This document shows, piece by piece, positions 37,013 through 47,336 of a stretch of 64,000 nucleotides of DNA. Both the position numbers and the translations under genes were made by a program. Each line of letters starts with the position of its first letter. The stretch's first letter is position 1. This stretch comes from Ampullaceana balthica (Eukaryota; Mollusca; Gastropoda; Lymnaeidae): NCBI GenBank assembly GCA_944989445.1, contig CALYLW010001184.1:1-64000 (forward strand). Reading direction: 5' to 3'. Under the pieces are notes generated by a model. That model had not been told where the DNA came from, searched no databases, and was given only the letters and a program-made list of their open reading frames with translations.

Positions 37013-37325
37013 CTTGTCTTGTCTAAACAGACGCTCCTTCTATACAAAAGATTATTGCGTCCACAAACCATGCCGGTCTGTAGGCAAGTGACGCAGCGTT
37101 AACAGGCCACGGCTATCATGAGGGTTCAACGCATTTCCCAGCCGCCTTTGTTTCCCTAACTAGTGTTAGGTACGCTGGGTTGACTGAGGGACACCCTTGG
37201 CCCCGGGAACAAATCCTTGCCTTCACCGGGAATCAAACCCTTGCCTTCACGGGGAATCAAGCCTGTGACCATTGGTACGCAAGCCGAGCGCGCATGCCAC
37301 TCGACCAACGTTTGTGGCGGAGTGG
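37013..37325 (-). mobile_element. tRNA-derived SINE, minus strand
   Basis: On the minus strand it has the tRNA-like head (GTGGTCGAG-like near 37310), a duplicated B-box-proximal segment (two copies of CCTTGCCTTCAC(C/G)GGGAATC at 37212-37260), the GGCTGGGAAATGCG and GCCGTGGCCTGTTAACGC blocks, and the AGAAGGAGCGTCTGT tail. It is longer than the copy at 17013 because of that internal duplication. Confidence 0.8.
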
Positions 37326-37414
37326 GGTGGGCAAGGAGCTCACTAGCGTTTAAATAAACATATTTTTTCAAGGGTGAAAGTTGGGACACAATATCACAAA
37401 ACCCCGAACAACTT

Positions 37415-37434
37415 GACCACCAGGGGGCGCTGTC
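37415..37434 (+). promoter_or_regulatory. Strong CTCF-consensus-like site
   Basis: GACCACCAGGGGGCGCTGTC contains the classical vertebrate CTCF core CCACCAGGGGGCGC in full. It stands alone in unique sequence. Occupancy is an inference. Confidence 0.5.
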
Positions 37435-38470
37435 AGTGAATATACTAGAAGTTTTATCCGTCCCTTGTCATCTTTCTTGACTATTTAAATGATGGTGATG
37501 AATGCAACAATCAGTTGTTGCTGCTTTAAGCGCACAAATCCGACGGTAAACGCATTCACTTCATGAACCGTGGGACGCCCCGAGTTAATCCTTTATAGCT
37601 TCTTTGTGAGAGAGGTGATCTGCCTACTACCCGAGTCCTTTGTTGCCGGGGGGGGGGCGGGGGACGACACAAGAAAGGTGGAGCTAAATTAAAGTCAACT
37701 GGTTGTCCCCCTTTGATAGTCAGATTATGTTGAAGAAATGTTTACGACTCCGTGAGCAGATTCGATACGGTTCACCAGTGTAGGGTTACTTTTGTACACA
37801 CTCCTAGAGAGTTACTACGCGAGGGACAGTGGTTAGGATAATGACAAATAGCGGGAGGAAATGAAAAGGTGGTATTAGGTTGTTTAATGGAAACGCCGTA
37901 CTCTGCAATTATAAAAGATTATGCGTCCATTTGTTAGTGCCAGTTCTGGTTAACAATCACATGTTAACAATCACAATTTTATTTTAGTTGTATGAACCTG
38001 ATCTTTCTTTCTTTAAAAAAAATTAAAAAAATTAAAAACTTTTTTAAAGCTTGACTTAATGCAAAAAATTGAGGGATACTTTTTTGTAAACGATTTTTTT
38101 TTGGACAGCTTTCAAAAGAAGGAGTATGGACTCTCTCTATATATATGTTGTTTACGTTTAAAAAAAATTGGCAAAGGGAGGAAACTGAAGCAATGTCGGG
38201 ACTCGTGTTAAATAGGACATTAGAGGCAAAGAAAGGGGGAATTAATGGGGCCGATTTGGATGTTTTCAAATATTTGGGGAATGAGTTTCTGTGGGTTTTT
38301 CCCCAGGGCAGACGGCGAGAATCACGTGTGAGAAAGTGGAGTTAAAGTCATTTTATGTGTGAACAACAGGTGACATTCCTTCCCTTGGTTGGGAAGGGGG
38401 GTGTGGGGGTGGGTGGTTATGAACAATTGACCGGTCTTAAAGGGAGCGACATCCGTGCTTACAAGATCCT
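37435..38470. other. Intergenic, no gene recognised
   Basis: The region has mixed composition with poly-G runs near 37650 and poly-A/T near 38020-38170. Open frames at 37979-38345 show no domain. A weak SINE-tail-like segment lies near 37905. Confidence 0.4.
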
Positions 38471-38477
38471 TAGTTAA

Positions 38478-38637
38478 TAATAATAATAAATAATAAATTG
38501 ACAATTTTTATGGCGCTGTACCCCAGTGAGGAACATAGCTCACAATACTTTTACACAGAAATGGAACTTACATATAGGAATTAAATAAACATTCATATCC
38601 TAGGAATTACATAAATGACAGTACGGTACACATAAGA
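38478..38637 (+). repeat. Dispersed repeat with GGCGCTGTACCCC, copy 3 (diverged)
   Basis: (AAT)n, AAATTGACAATTTTTATGGC, GCTGTACCCCAGTGAGGAAC and an AT-rich tail parallel the copies at 14186 and 24925 but with many differences. Its right end abuts MITE family A copy 2. Confidence 0.65.
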
Positions 38638-39044
38638 GGCCGTCCAAAAATGTCACGCGATTTTGGTCGATTTTTACCCCCCACCCCCTCGTCACACTTC
38701 ATCACAAAAACTTAGACCCCCCCCCTCCAATATGAAGTCACAAAGCTTTGACCCCCGCTCCCTGAAAGCCGTATTTTCTAAAATGAAATTAGCAAGTTGT
38801 AAATTACTTTTTTGTCGTTTAAATATGTATTTAGTGTAAGTCTGCACTCCAATATCGAAACACGCGCGAAGCCATTGAAAACCTCATTAAATAAATTGCA
38901 AGCAATCAAATATGTAAGTGAAACATTTATTCAAAGCTGCGCGTTTTTTGATGTGAAGTCACATTTCTTAAACACGTCAGACATCGTCACAAATGCGTGA
39001 CCCCACTCTCCCCTAGGCGCGTGACGTCATTTATGGACTGCCCC
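38635..39044 (+). mobile_element. MITE family A, copy 2 (complete)
   Basis: Inverted ends GGCCGTCCAAAAATGTCACG and (reverse complement) GGGGCAGTCCATAAATGACG are bounded by TA dinucleotides at 38633-38634 and 39045-39046. The TA duplication suggests a Tc1/mariner-type or similar transposase. Length is about 410 bp. Internal TGACGTCA-like and TGTGAAGTCACA palindromes are shared with copies at 12910-13822 and 41343-41759. Confidence 0.8.
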
Positions 39045-39049
39045 TATCC

Positions 39050-39128
39050 CATGGTTGCCAGATTGGCTTTTAAAATACCAAATTCTCAAAATTCGGCTTT
39101 TTACCCAAATTATAATCTGGCAACCCTG
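39050..39128. mobile_element. 79-bp hAT micro-MITE
   Basis: Ends CATGGTTGCCAGATT and (inverted) CAGGGTTGCCAGATT are flanked on both sides by a perfect 8-bp duplication CCCTATCC (39042-39049 and 39129-39136). It inserted across the right edge of MITE family A copy 2, so the left copy of its duplication contains that element's last bases. Confidence 0.85.
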
Positions 39129-39136
39129 CCCTATCC

Positions 39137-39698
39137 CGTCAACTCTCTCCTTTCCCATGTCACTTGTTCGAATGCACGTGACTATGAAGAAAGAACACGA
39201 GTCCTAACAAAAGGAGACAGCGTTGGAATGTAGACTGGTGCCCATCCAACGCCATTACTTACCTAGTGGATAGAACGTCGCTCAATAATGCTTCCAAACA
39301 AACCCACTACAGTTTATGAGGCACGCGAGGTGACAGCTGACACAAATATAAATGAGATCACCATCGAGTCTATCCCATTGTCTGAGAAAATTGTTGAGGG
39401 AATGAATAGAGAAAGTGGTAAGGCTATCTGCGCTCTATTCCAACTCAGACTGCCGACTATCCATCTTGTCTAGTGACCGGATGTCAAACATCGCGCGTAC
39501 TCAACCAGTGTTGCCAACTGATATCCCGCGGAGCGAAGATGTTTAGCGTCGGGCTCGATATACTTCTCCAAATCTGAGAGGAAACTTTCAACAATCCAGG
39601 TATTCAAAAGAACAATCTACACGTATTTGGTGACCTGGACAGGGAGGCTCAAGAGATTATACTGATTTATGCGGACTGGAAAGAGTTATGGTTAGTTG
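39137..39698. other. Intergenic, no gene recognised
   Basis: A 61-codon frame at 39288-39473 and shifted open stretches up to 39690 have a coding-like composition, perhaps a decayed retroelement, but I recognise no domain. Confidence 0.35.
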
Positions 39699-39706
39699 GT
39701 ATTGAG

Positions 39707-39930
39707 CAGGGGTGGCCAGACCCGTCGTAACCGAAGCAGGGTGGCCAGACCCGTCGTAACCGAAGCAGGGTGGCCAGACCCGTCGTAACCGAAGCAGGGT
39801 GGCCAGACCTGTCGTAACCGAAGCAGGGTGGCCAGACCCGTCGTAACCGAAGCAGGGTGGCCAGACCCGTCGTAACCGAAGCAGGGTGGCCAGACCCGTC
39901 GTAACCGAAGCAGGGTGGCCAGACCTGTAA
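39707..39930. repeat. 29-bp minisatellite derived from a hAT terminal repeat
   Basis: About 7.5 copies of CAGGGTGGCCAGACCCGTCG plus TAACCGAAG. Each unit begins with the element's own terminal sequence CAGGGTGGCCAGACC, so the terminus itself has been amplified. Confidence 0.9.
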
Positions 39931-40099
39931 TGACTTAGAGCCATTTCAGAAATACACAAAAAAAATGTTGCGAGCCGCATGAAAGCATCATTGGTCCACA
40001 ACAGACCCCACTGATAATTAAAATTCCTTTTTTGATTATTATTTTGTATTCAAATTTAATGTTTTAAACATTTCTATTGATTCAGCTCGAACGGTTCAC

Positions 40100-40220
40100 C
40101 GAAAAAACGGCCCCGGACAAAACGGCCCCGGACAAAATGGCCCCGGACAAAACGGCCCCGGACAAAACGGCCCCGGACAAAACGGCCCCGGACAAAACGG
40201 ACCCGGACAAAACGGCCCCG
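40100..40220. repeat. 15-bp minisatellite AAAACGGCCCCGGAC
   Basis: Eight copies with single changes (AAAATGG, CGGACCC). GC-rich, inside the hAT element. Confidence 0.9.
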
Positions 40221-40257
40221 TAGAATTCTTTTACCTGTCAAGTGTTTTAAAACTACG

Positions 40258-40377
40258 GTTGGTAGCTAGTAGTTCTTTGGTAGCTAGTAGTTCTTTGGTA
40301 GCTAGTAGTTCTTTGGTAGCTAGTAGTTCTTTGGTAGCTAGTAGTTCTTTGGTAGCTAGTAGTTCTTTGGTAGTCAT
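40258..40377. repeat. 18-bp minisatellite GGTAGCTAGTAGTTCTTT
   Basis: About 6.5 perfect copies. The period keeps frames open on both strands (ATKELL and VASSSL peptides), which are artefacts, although on the minus strand the run continues the transposase-like frame. Confidence 0.9.
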
Positions 40378-40830
40378 TGCTCCACTCATTGATTTTATGA
40401 ATTTCATTGTGGAGTGCAAAGCTTCATTAGAATTATTTTCAAATAATATTGAAATTACTTCCTGGATATTCTTCTTACTAAAGTCCCCATCAGTATTAGG
40501 TCGTTTAACTTGAGCAATATTCCAAGCGGTGCCATAACTTGTCTCAATTGAAGTGAAACCTTCTTAGGTGAAAGCAGAAAAAAGCTGACACATTCCAGAC
40601 TTCAACTCTGCAAGTTTGCTTTTTCTTGATTCAGATTGCAGTGGTTACCGTGATGTAAACTCTATGTGCCTTTTTTTCTTAGTGTCGCTTCAAATTGCCA
40701 GCATTGTAATTTGTTAGCGTGTTTAGCAGGTGAGGCATATTGGCTCATGACGTCATTATCTGTAAATGCTAAGTCCTCTTCCCATCCTGTTAGAAATCTT
40801 ATATTTTCTTCTTTATATTTTCTTCTGTAT
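40378..40830 (-). pseudogene. hAT transposase remnant, N-terminal part
   Basis: Minus-strand translation gives ETSYGTAWNIAQVKRPNTDG followed by DFSKKNIQEVISIL, then MKFIKSMSGA. This fits the conserved block of GTF2IRD2/ZBED5-type hAT transposases that follows the BED zinc finger (xxSYxxAWxIAxxKRPxTDGxF). Upstream, in other frames and with stops, a CWQFEATLRKK segment and NLNQE correspond to the decayed finger region. Recognised from memory of the family. Confidence 0.65.
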
Positions 40831-40969
40831 ATTTTCGTTTCCTACAACTTGTTGCCATAATTGATATAAACTTGTAAATAATAAGTTGCCAACTTTAATG
40901 GGACTAACATTAATGGTCATTCCTGCATATACAAGACTGAAACCAGAAATTCAGCAGTTAACATCACAA

Positions 40970-41020
40970 ACCAATCACAAACCAATCAGAAACCAATCAG
41001 AAACCAATCAGAAACCAATC
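40970..41020. repeat. 12-bp repeat AACCAATCAGAA, ~4 copies
   Basis: Tandem ACCAATCA(C/G)AA units. Each carries a CCAAT pentamer, a generic NF-Y-type motif. Confidence 0.8.
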
Positions 41021-41342
41021 GCTTCCTTCAAGTTTTAAAAGTTAAATCAAAGGCAAATTATATTTAACCCTTTGTTTCGGTCAGGATTTTTAAAAAAATG
41101 CTTTCATTTATTTTTTCATAATTGTTCGCGAGCCGCAATGTAAACACAGAAGAGCCGCGGTTTAGCCACTCCTGGCATAGAGTTTGTTGAAGCAATTGAA
41201 GAAAAACAAACAAACTAAATAATAAAACATGAGCACACACATTAAAAAAAAATTCAACTTAAATTCAAAATGTAAAAGTTTATGTCAGTGGCGTAGCTAG
41301 AACTTTTGTCGCCCGGGCGGTCTCCATGTGCCGCCCTTTTTA

Positions 41343-41759
41343 AGAAAAGTCCGTAAATGACGTCACGCACCTGGGGCGGGGAGGGGAGTCATACACTTGT
41401 GACGATGTGTGTTTGAGAAATGTGGCGTCACGTCAAAACGCGCAACTTTAAATAATATTTTACCCTTTAATATTGATTACTGACACTTTATTTAATGACG
41501 TTTACGTAAAACGCGTGTTACGATTTTGGAATGAGACCTTGCACTAAAAACATACTTAAATGACACAAATTTGATTTGAAAATGCTTATTTTTAAATAGA
41601 AAATACGGCTTTTATGGTGGTGGGTGGGGGGAGGGGATCAAAGCTTTATGATGTCATATTGAAGAAGGGGTCTAAGTTTTGTGACGACGTGTGACTAGGG
41701 CGGAAGTGGGGGGGGGGAAATCAGCCAAAATCGCATGACCTCTTTTATGGACTACAAAT
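41343..41759 (-). mobile_element. MITE family A, copy 3
   Basis: Bounded by TA (41341-41342, 41760-41761), with AAGTCCGTAAATGACGTCAC at one end and TTTTATGGACT at the other. Interior blocks GTGACGATGTG, GTTACGATTTTGGA, AAAATACGGCTTTTA and GTCTAAGTTTTGTGACG match the other copies. Nested in the hAT at 41286. Confidence 0.8.
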
Positions 41760-41880
41760 TAGTCGATTATATGATGGTTTTTATAAATTAATAAACATGA
41801 ATAAATAATTGTAATTGAAACGAAGTAAAGGTGGGGAACATTTTTACCATTGCATGCCATTTTGATGTAAGCAGTAATAA

Positions 41881-42160
41881 AAGAGGAAACTACGATGGTA
41901 CGGACACGTTACAAGATCTGGAGGTCTCGCAAAGACCATAATGCAAGGCACAGTCAAGGGAGGAAGGAAAAGAGGCAGACAAAGGAAGAGATGGGAATAC
42001 GATAACAAAGAGTGGACCGGCCTGCCATTCAGCGACTCTCAAAAGGCAGCACAGGACCGGGACAAATGGCGTGAGATAGTGTGCAGTTCACGAAGGTGCC
42101 CCAATGACGGGTTAAGGGATAGTTCAAGTTCAAATAATAAAAGAGGCCGCATAAGATTGT
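41881..42160 (+). pseudogene. 5'-truncated LINE fragment, C-terminus of reverse transcriptase ORF
   Basis: The frame reads KRKLRWYGHVTRSGGLAKTI, then GGRKRGRQRKRWE, KEWTGLPFSDSQKAAQDR and WREIV. This is the signature C-terminal tail of a common invertebrate non-LTR retrotransposon ORF (endonuclease plus reverse transcriptase). Only the last ~80 codons remain; catalytic domains are absent, as usual for 5'-truncated copies. The same tail type is seen in the longer LINE at 50800-51864. Confidence 0.8.
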
Positions 42161-43999
42161 ATGCCTATAAATACACATATATAAAAATACACTATACATT
42201 TTTTAAGGCCACAAGAAAGTTAATGAGGTCACAGGCCTCCCCCCCCCCATGAGACAAAACATATTCCAAATTTACACCAAAAAAAACATTATCAATTACT
42301 ATTCTTTTATGCTATATTTATAAATACATGATTTTTTTACAAACAAGAAAATTGTATACATTAGTACGTAATCATATTTATACATTTACTTTCCTAACTT
42401 TCATAATAGAAAAATCGTGTAATATACTATCAAAATTTAAATTATTTGTAATATCTTGTTCTATGGACAATATTGCAAGATTTTGTTGTCTTAAATCGCT
42501 CATTGTGGAACGAAGAGAAGCTCCTTTAACAACTAGCCACATTGATAGCAATTGTTGAAAAAATTCATAGCAAAATTACAATGTTGTGTACAGAATTTTC
42601 CAATCTTACTGTTGAATAAATTTTAATAGATCAAAGGGGGCTTCCATTTTTCTAACATAATGCCTCTTCTTGTAGTGTAGGTACAGCCATAAAAACCTGG
42701 ATCCCTTTTTCGTTCAATATTGAACTGTTCTTTATCGATGTCAATAAAGTAATTTATTTGATGTTCAGATGCTTCATTTAGTAGGTTACATGGTATTATA
42801 TACCAATATTTTCTTGCAAGGACTTGCAATTCATCAAAGCGTTCTTTTCTTTTCTTTTTATTTTATAATTCCATCCATGGATAAAAACATTTCCCGTTGT
42901 ACTTCTCGTTATAAAGATAGAACCACGTTTTCTTAATTTCCCCACACATATTTTTTTCCTCCTTCTAACTTAGCGTTTAGTTGATATCTCCAACTCTTCA
43001 CAAATTGTTTGGCTGATATAACAGCGTTTTGTATTAGCACATCCCTTTGTTCCATGCAATGGGTTTGCATTAATTTAAAAAATGACATGTTCCCATAAAT
43101 TGATATAACATAGATAAAAAAAAATTGTATTGAATTGAGTCAAATTCCAACATCTGATCTCGTTTTACTAGTAACTTCTTCAAATGTCAACTTTTCCAAG
43201 ACGCTTGAAATTTTTAAAGTATGTCTTTTTCGAAATTATTTATGCATATTGTGGTGTTTATTAAAGGAGACATTTTAATATTTTCATATTCTTGCCATAA
43301 ATATTAATATTTTTTCATAAAATAGACGAATTCAAATTATTTACACATTACTTTAATTGGATAGGCGTACCATTTTTAATGAATAACCGTATTTTAATGA
43401 AAAACACAAATTATGTGTGCTACTTTAATGCAATAAAAACAAAATAAATTGAATTTTTTAATAATGTACCTTGTAATAATTTTTTGAAAACTCAAACAGT
43501 AATATAAATTACTACTTGTAAGTTAAACACAATATTTGAACCACCGTGAATTGTAGGTACTTGTTCGCGCATCATTCTGCGTATGTCGAAATTCCACGCA
43601 AAAAACATCGTAGCGATATTAATATCACATAGGCTATTATTGGGCACAGCGGTAATGTGTTTTTTGTGTAGTTTTCTTATAAAAGCGTCACCTGGCCGTA
43701 TACCGCTTAATTTTCCAAACAAATCGATACCTTTTTGAGGGATTTTACATTTTTGAACGATTTTGTGTTAGTTATAACATCCACTATGTAATCAAACAAA
43801 TGTGGGGATCCGTTAATTAAGACTAGAAATTACGAATATTTTTGTTTCACCTTGTTTTCTCCCCTTCAAAAGAAAAAGGCTGGTTGTCGGAATAGGTTGA
43901 ACTTTTCAATTGCCCACAAATGCCGCCCATATATGTGTGCCACCCAGGGGCGGATCGCCCCCACCACCCCACTCAAGCTACGCCACTGGTTTAAGTTTT

Positions 44000-44400
44000 T
44001 TTTAATACCGTGTATGATTTAGGATTTATAAAAAATCTAGTCTCATCCTTATATAATAAAATCAAGTTTCTGTCCGGTCCTCGGTAGCTATTGGTCCCTC
44101 AAAAACATGTGACTCCTACAGCCAATTATATTGAACACGTTTACGCGGACGTTCAAAACGAGTTATTTTTGGTGCAGTATTTCTTCCAAGACTTTATTTT
44201 GAGTTATACGTTTTGGGATTTAAAGTCAAAAGCTCTGTTTTTACGAGTTATTTATTTTAACTATAATGAATAGTATTTTTGAGGTGATGCACATGTATGC
44301 CGGTCGAAACGGCTGTTGGAGGGGAGTTACAAGATGCCACCGAACGGTGGTGGAACGTCATTGGACGGGCTTGGTTGCTCGTAAATAATATAAAAGCTAA
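44000..44400. other. Intergenic, no gene recognised
   Basis: The segment contains CTTATATAATAAAATCAAGT at about 44050, which looks like the start of a (TA)n-associated element, and a small palindrome CCACCGAACGGTGG near 44338. The open frame 44091-44273 is unsupported. Confidence 0.35.
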
Positions 44401-44403
44401 AGT

Positions 44404-44465
44404 CTCTCACTGGATGGCTCACTGGATGGCTCACTGGATAGCTCACTGGATGGCTCACTGGATGT
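44404..44465. repeat. 12-bp repeat CTCACTGGATGG, 5 copies
   Basis: Short tandem array with one T-to-A-type change (GGATAG). Confidence 0.85.
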
Positions 44466-44724
44466 GAAACGCTATGAAGTAATTGTTTAATCTTATATTT
44501 AATATAAATTGTACATCAAACGGTGTGCAAATAATTATAAATTAAAGACGAACTGAAAAAAAAATTATATGACGACATTATATTTTAATTTTGTGAAAAG
44601 GAACCATGTAAAAATAGGATTTGAGGATAATTATAAAATACTTTGTGTACATTTCAGGAAGTTTAATATTTCGTATATATCAAATAAAGATAAGTTACTT
44701 GGGGTTTTGACACACAAAAAAAGT

Positions 44725-44790
44725 GGACGCCGTAGGCGCCCTACATCAGCAGTGGGCGCCATAGGCGCCCTGCAACCCTTAGTATTGAAA
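44725..44790 (+). repeat. GCGCCGTAGGCGCC-type repeat, copy 1
   Basis: AAAAAAGTGGACGCCGTAGG and GTGGGCGCCATAGGCGCCC are GC-rich and self-complementary. An inverted relative lies at 47713-47775. Confidence 0.6.
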
Positions 44791-44867
44791 TAATCACACA
44801 ATGCAAAGATTTTGATTAGTTTGTATCGAGTTCATTTAAGTCTATTAAAAAGGTAACTCTCTAATAC

Positions 44868-44990
44868 AAACACGTTGGTCTAGTAGTAGAAGCGCTCGGT
44901 TGGCGGATGGGTCACAGGTTCAAACATGAGATATGTTACCGGGACCAAGGATGTCCCTGTAACGATATAACTTTATATTTCTCTTTCTTT
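44868..44990 (+). mobile_element. Second tRNA-like SINE head (short)
   Basis: TTGGTCTAGTAGTAGAAGCG resembles an A box and GGTTCAAACAT a B box at tRNA-like spacing, followed by an unrelated tail (GTTACCGGGACC, AGGATGTCCCTGTAAC). The lack of an acceptor stem argues against a functional tRNA. No second copy is seen in the window, so the call is tentative. Confidence 0.4.
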
Positions 44991-45073
44991 GTATATTCTT
45001 TTATGTAGGCGTTCTCACAGTAATTAATCTTGTGTACAATAACTCACTGAAGAATTCGTTTATCCAAAACAAC

Positions 45074-45076
<3 letters not shown>

Positions 45077-45171
<95 letters not shown>
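45077..45171. repeat. (TA)n microsatellite
   Basis: About 95 bp of almost pure TA, immediately left of the element at 45172. Confidence 0.95.
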
Positions 45172-45172
<1 letters not shown>

Positions 45173-45795
45173 TAGGGGCAAGTACCCGGCTCCCGCCCGG
45201 GTTTAACAACAACAGCAACAAAACAAAAACAACAAAAACAACAACAAAACAACAAAAACAACAACAAAAACAACAAAAACAACAAAAACAACAAAAACAA
45301 CAAAACAACAAAAACAAAAACAACAACAAAAACAACAACAAAACAAAAACAAAACAACAACAAAACAACAACTACAACAACAACAACAAAACAACAACTA
45401 CAACAACAACAGCAACAACAACAAAGCAACAACAACAAAACAACAAATACAACAGCAACAACAACAAAGCAACAACAACAAAGCAACAAAATAAATTATT
45501 TTATGGCGATAATCGCCTTCTTGTTAATCTCGACACCAAAATGTTTATTAATTTGCGTCATTATTTTACGTCTTAATTTTCAATAATTTTTATTTTATAT
45601 AGCTCATATAGGGAAAAACTACATTTTGGGCCCCCGGCCCCCAGTATCTTATATATATGGAACGAAACCTGTTTAATAACCTTTCCGGTATAATTTTGTG
45701 TACGTGTACCAAATTTCACGTTATTTGGTTGTCTGGATCTTGAGTTATAAGGGAACAGACAGACGACGGACAGACAACAAATGCGTCTTATATAT
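45172..45795 (+). mobile_element. (TA)n-flanked element with a large (AAC)n expansion
   Basis: It starts ACTAGGGGCAAGTACCCGG and ends with GACAGACGACGGACAGAC and CTTATATATATAGA, inserted in (TA)n on both sides. The 5' part is followed by about 290 bp of CAA/CAAAA repeats (45207-45492). The 3' part contains AACTACATTTTGGGCCCCCG as in the 24871-26968 element, which places both in one group. Open frames on the minus strand are poly-Leu/Phe/Cys translations of the microsatellite. Confidence 0.75.
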
Positions 45796-45796
45796 A

Positions 45797-45830
<34 letters not shown>

Positions 45831-45832
45831 GA
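45796..45832. repeat. (TA)n microsatellite
   Basis: Short TA run immediately after the (TA)n-flanked element. Confidence 0.85.
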
Positions 45833-46029
45833 TATAATTTGAGGTAATAAAACGTGGAAATCTGGATTCATTTATCACACAACCTTCCTCGTCGGAAGTC
45901 TACACACAACTCTTCGCCCAACACTTTCAACCAATAGAAATGCTCCTTTCTTCCCGCGTCCACCATACATGTGACCTTACGTCACAAAATTATGTTAATC
46001 AGATGTGACAGTCCCTGAGTCCACCAAGC

Positions 46030-46133
46030 TCGCTAGTTAATGAAACAAAGGCAGCGGTAATAATGTGGTCCCTCATAGCCGTGGCCTGTGAACGCTGCGT
46101 CACTTGCAAAATACGTTCACAGTGGGACGTAGG
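46030..46133 (+). mobile_element. SINE, left half (split by hAT)
   Basis: AGCCGTGGCCTGTGAACGC and TGCGTCACTTGC match the body of the SINE at 17013. The tail resumes after the hAT element at 47616. Confidence 0.7.
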
Positions 46134-46540
46134 CAGGGTTGTTAACAATACTAAAAAAAAATTATTGGCAATACCAATACCAATACTGCCTGTAAAATCT
46201 ATTGGCAATACCAATAACGATACAATTTTAAAACCAGTATTGCAATACCAATACCAATATTTATTTATTATTGCCTAACCAATACCAATATTTGGGGCAT
46301 TCGACGAATAAAACGCAAATACGTAATTCATCGCTCTATATCACTTACATCGATAAACGATAACAACATTTTTGGCTAATTTAGACAATGTATTTTTAAC
46401 CAAATTTTGTTCAATAGTTAACACTTGCTTCATCAGTTTTCCTCAAAGCATTCAAAAGTCTTTGACAACATATTAAATAAGTCGGCATAGCTTAACGTTC
46501 TTAAGCAACACAATTTTTAATATGTATACGGTACACATAT

Positions 46541-46598
46541 TGTGAATGAATGAATGGATGGATGGATGAATGAATGGATGAATGAATGGATGAATGAA
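46541..46598. repeat. (GAAT)/(GGAT) tetranucleotide run
   Basis: Alternating GAATGAATGGATGGATG-type repeat inside the hAT element. Confidence 0.85.
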
Positions 46599-46760
46599 GC
46601 AAATGACTGTCATAGAAAAGCAAATGATAAATAAACGGTTAAACATCATACTATAGTAAAAACAGTCAGACCGAGTCAGTGGATTGCATCACATCTGGAA
46701 AACTAACGATGAACGATGAATTTTAGTAGAGTTCACAGGGTAACGCCACCTATTTGGCCG

Positions 46761-47336
46761 TTACCACTTAGCCAGGCGAAGAAAAGTAACCATTTCAAAA
46801 TGCGCACTGCTCAGTCGTGAACGAAGAGGGGAAAATACTCGTCCTCCAAATGAAAACAACTTTTCAACAGCAGCGCTTGAAGGAAGTCCTGTATTCAGGT
46901 CTATGTATATTTTACGGATATGTGGATAGGCATCCAATGATGCAATACTGTCTGAAGTGTCTGCCAAGTAATTATTAATTTCTTGATTCACACCAGGTGA
47001 ATCATTCACACGATGTCGTCTGGCTGACAATCCAGCGAAGAAGTCTGGCTGATTTTCTGTACCATCAGCAGCAGCCGATGTTGCTTTCTGATCATCAGTA
47101 GGAGCAACCAACAGTGATTGTGAAACGCGTCTCTTCAGTGCTTCAATAAGATGCGAACGCTGTAAATCATCATCTATCCAGTCCAACTTGAATTTGGGAT
47201 GTACAACGGATGCCAGCTGAGCATCAATGCTGTCAAACATGTTTGAAAATCTTCTATCGATGGCATTCAAAAGACATGAAGCTAATGGAGATTTGATTTG
47301 ATTTCTATTATCATTCATTTCATTGATCAGTCTCAT
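46761..47336 (-). pseudogene. hAT transposase, C-terminal fragment with dimerisation domain
   Basis: The open frame of 191 codons ends in the conserved hAT C-terminal (hATC) dimerisation motif: IRKIYIDLNTGLPSSAAVEK followed by LFSFGGRVFSPLRSRLSS and FEMVTFLRLAKW. The upstream part (KFKLDWIDDD, LIEALKRR) fits the linker before it. The N-terminal zinc finger and most of the RNase-H-like core are missing; sequence to the right up to 47460 resumes a degraded frame. A full-length hAT transposase is usually around 600 residues, so this is a truncated, inactive copy. Motifs match ZBED/zinc-finger BED-type hAT proteins. Confidence 0.85.

Larger units (their letters stand above)
39707..41174 (-). mobile_element. 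hAT transposon (GTF2IRD2/ZBED-like) loaded with minisatellites
   Basis: Ends CAGGGGTGGCCAGACC and (inverted) CAGGAGTGGCTAAACC are flanked by GTATTGAG and GCATAGAG (6 of 8), consistent with an old 8-bp hAT duplication. Inside lie a 29-bp minisatellite built from the terminal repeat (39707-39930), a 15-bp array (40100-40220), an 18-bp array (40258-40377), a transposase relic and a 12-bp CCAAT array (40970-41020). The element is 1468 bp and dead. Confidence 0.8.
41286..43988. mobile_element. hAT transposon with CAGTGGCGTAGCTAG ends, non-coding relic
   Basis: Ends CAGTGGCGTAGCTAG and (inverted) CAGTGGCGTAGCTTG are flanked by GTTTATGT (41278-41285) and GTTTAAGT (43989-43996), 7 of 8 identical. 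The 2703-bp element hosts MITE family A copy 3 and a LINE fragment. Two minus-strand frames (42623-42829, 43492-43722) may be transposase or captured sequence; I recognise neither. The ends are related to those of the hAT at 10762 and the MITE at 55948. Confidence 0.85.

Noticed and set aside
39657..40001. 114-codon minus frame with repeated RVWPPCFGYDGS-type peptide
   Set aside because: Translation of the 29-bp minisatellite derived from the hAT terminus; the period is not divisible by three, but all three frames happen to be open over the array.
45075..45489. Leu/Phe/Cys/Val-rich frames resembling membrane proteins
   Set aside because: Minus-strand translation of a (CAA)n/(CAAAA)n microsatellite next to (TA)n.
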